DNA of 6,389 nucleotides from assembly GCA_030539985.1 (NCBI GenBank), contig JAUNXD010000099.1:1-6389 (forward strand). The letters are read 5' to 3'. The DNA is from Methanobrevibacter sp. Its GTDB lineage: Archaea; Methanobacteriota; Methanobacteria; Methanobacteriales; Methanobacteriaceae. Under the pieces are notes generated by a model. That model was not told the origin of the DNA. It ran no database searches and worked only from the letters and a program-made list of their open reading frames with translations. The position numbers were made by a program, and so were the translations under genes. Shown here one piece after another: positions 5,950-6,389 of the stretch (its first letter is position 1; the number at the start of each line of letters is the position of its first letter).

Positions 5950-6389
5950 TTATGCCTCAGTTGGATATTTGTATGTTCTAATAGATAACAGTATTAAATC
6001 GATAATCATCACCAAAACAGCTGCAATCATGACATATTGGACACCCATTCCCGCAACTACTGCTCCAGCGATTGTTGTTCCCAGAGTGACTCCGACATTT
6101 CCCATACTTAAGAATATTCCATTTGCGAATTCAGGAGCATCAGGTGCTGCTGAAACCATCCAGTATTGTGAAATATCATTACCAATACCTGCAAGCAGTC
6201 CCCAGAAAATCATCAGGACAATCATTGGTATTTTAGCACCTCCGAATATGAATATTCCAATCATCAATGTTGAAAAGATTATTGGAAATGATAAGACAGT
6301 TTTATTTGTTTGTGAATTTAATAATTTGGCTCCGAGCCAGTTTCCGACAATTGATGCAACCCCATAAATAAACAGTACGATGCTTAATT
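5950..6389 (-). CDS. MFS transporter, C-terminal part (5' end outside window)
   Basis: The frame is open to the right edge, giving the last 145 residues; apparent starts near 6264-6267 are internal. About five hydrophobic segments are present: LSIVLFIYGVASIVG, the stretch around PIIFSTLMIGIFIFGG, MIVLMIFWGLLAGIG, GIFLSMGNVGVTLG with its continuation, and MIAAVLVMIIDLILLSI. The order, including the 'G.N..GAKL' loop and the 'AAPDAPEFANG' loop before a Gly-rich helix, is that of the second half of drug:proton antiporters of the DHA1/AraJ type in the major facilitator superfamily, located in the cytoplasmic membrane. It is the first gene of an operon with the MarR regulator. Export of a toxic or metabolic compound is inferred; the substrate cannot be read. 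Confidence 0.85.
   Translation of the reverse strand, partial: LSIVLFIYGVASIVGNWLGAKLLNSQTNKTVLSFPIIFSTLMIGIFIFGGAKIPMIVLMIFWGLLAGIGNDISQYWMVSAAPDAPEFANGIFLSMGNVGVTLGTTIAGAVVAGMGVQYVMIAAVLVMIIDLILLSIRTYKYPTEA
5955..5958 (-). promoter_or_regulatory. MarR ribosome binding site inside the end of the MFS gene
   Basis: GAGG on the minus strand lies within the last sense codons of the transporter gene, 7 bases before the MarR ATG. Ribosome site and stop codon being interleaved points to translational coupling. Confidence 0.6.

Noticed and set aside
5969..6367. 132-residue plus-strand open frame opposite the MFS gene
   Set aside because: Mirror of a membrane protein gene; the minus-strand frame has clear transmembrane helices and MFS loops and joins the MarR operon.

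Overview
The window is a low-G+C (about one third G+C by eye), probably archaeal segment. The best guess is a gut or rumen methanogen of the Methanobrevibacter/Methanosphaera type. The grounds are a beta-helix 'adhesin-like' surface protein with a C-terminal membrane anchor, an archaeal-style TATA box with a GGAGGTGA-type ribosome site context, and AAA/DUF4143-type ATPases and integrase-like proteins of the kind common next to adhesin genes in these genomes. Genus assignment is inference, since no rRNA or other marker gene is present.

Layout, left to right: (1) 1-1239, the 3' part of a large secreted, membrane-anchored beta-helix adhesin-like protein (+). (2) A short gap with a perfect 11-bp inverted repeat followed by T-runs. 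(3) 1335-2375, a tyrosine recombinase (+), called Rec1 here. (4) About 300 bp of AT-rich non-coding DNA ending in a TATA box bracketed by a TGACCACA/TGTGGTCA inverted repeat. (5) 2677-4128, a P-loop ATPase with a C-terminal DUF4143/PD-(D/E)XK-like domain (+). (6) 4203-5309, a second tyrosine recombinase (-), called Rec2, homologous to Rec1 and with an added C-terminal coiled coil; it converges on the ATPase gene. (7) About 190 bp of non-coding DNA with a hairpin and short repeats. (8) 5504-5947, a MarR-family regulator, and (9) 5950-6389, the C-terminal part of an MFS exporter, both on the minus strand and two bases apart in one operon.

The middle part, Rec1 - ATPase - Rec2, looks like an accessory cassette placed between a surface-protein gene and an ordinary regulator/transporter operon. 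Rec1 and Rec2 share the same architecture and the same departure from the standard tyrosine-recombinase active site: a basic residue (Arg in Rec1, Lys in Rec2) where most families have His or Trp. With the inverted repeat directly between the adhesin and Rec1, the most interesting hypothesis is a site-specific recombination system acting on, or carried next to, the adhesin locus. No second copy of the putative site is visible in the window, so this remains a hypothesis. The MarR-MFS pair reads as a conventional drug- or metabolite-responsive efflux unit and shows no sign of belonging to the cassette.
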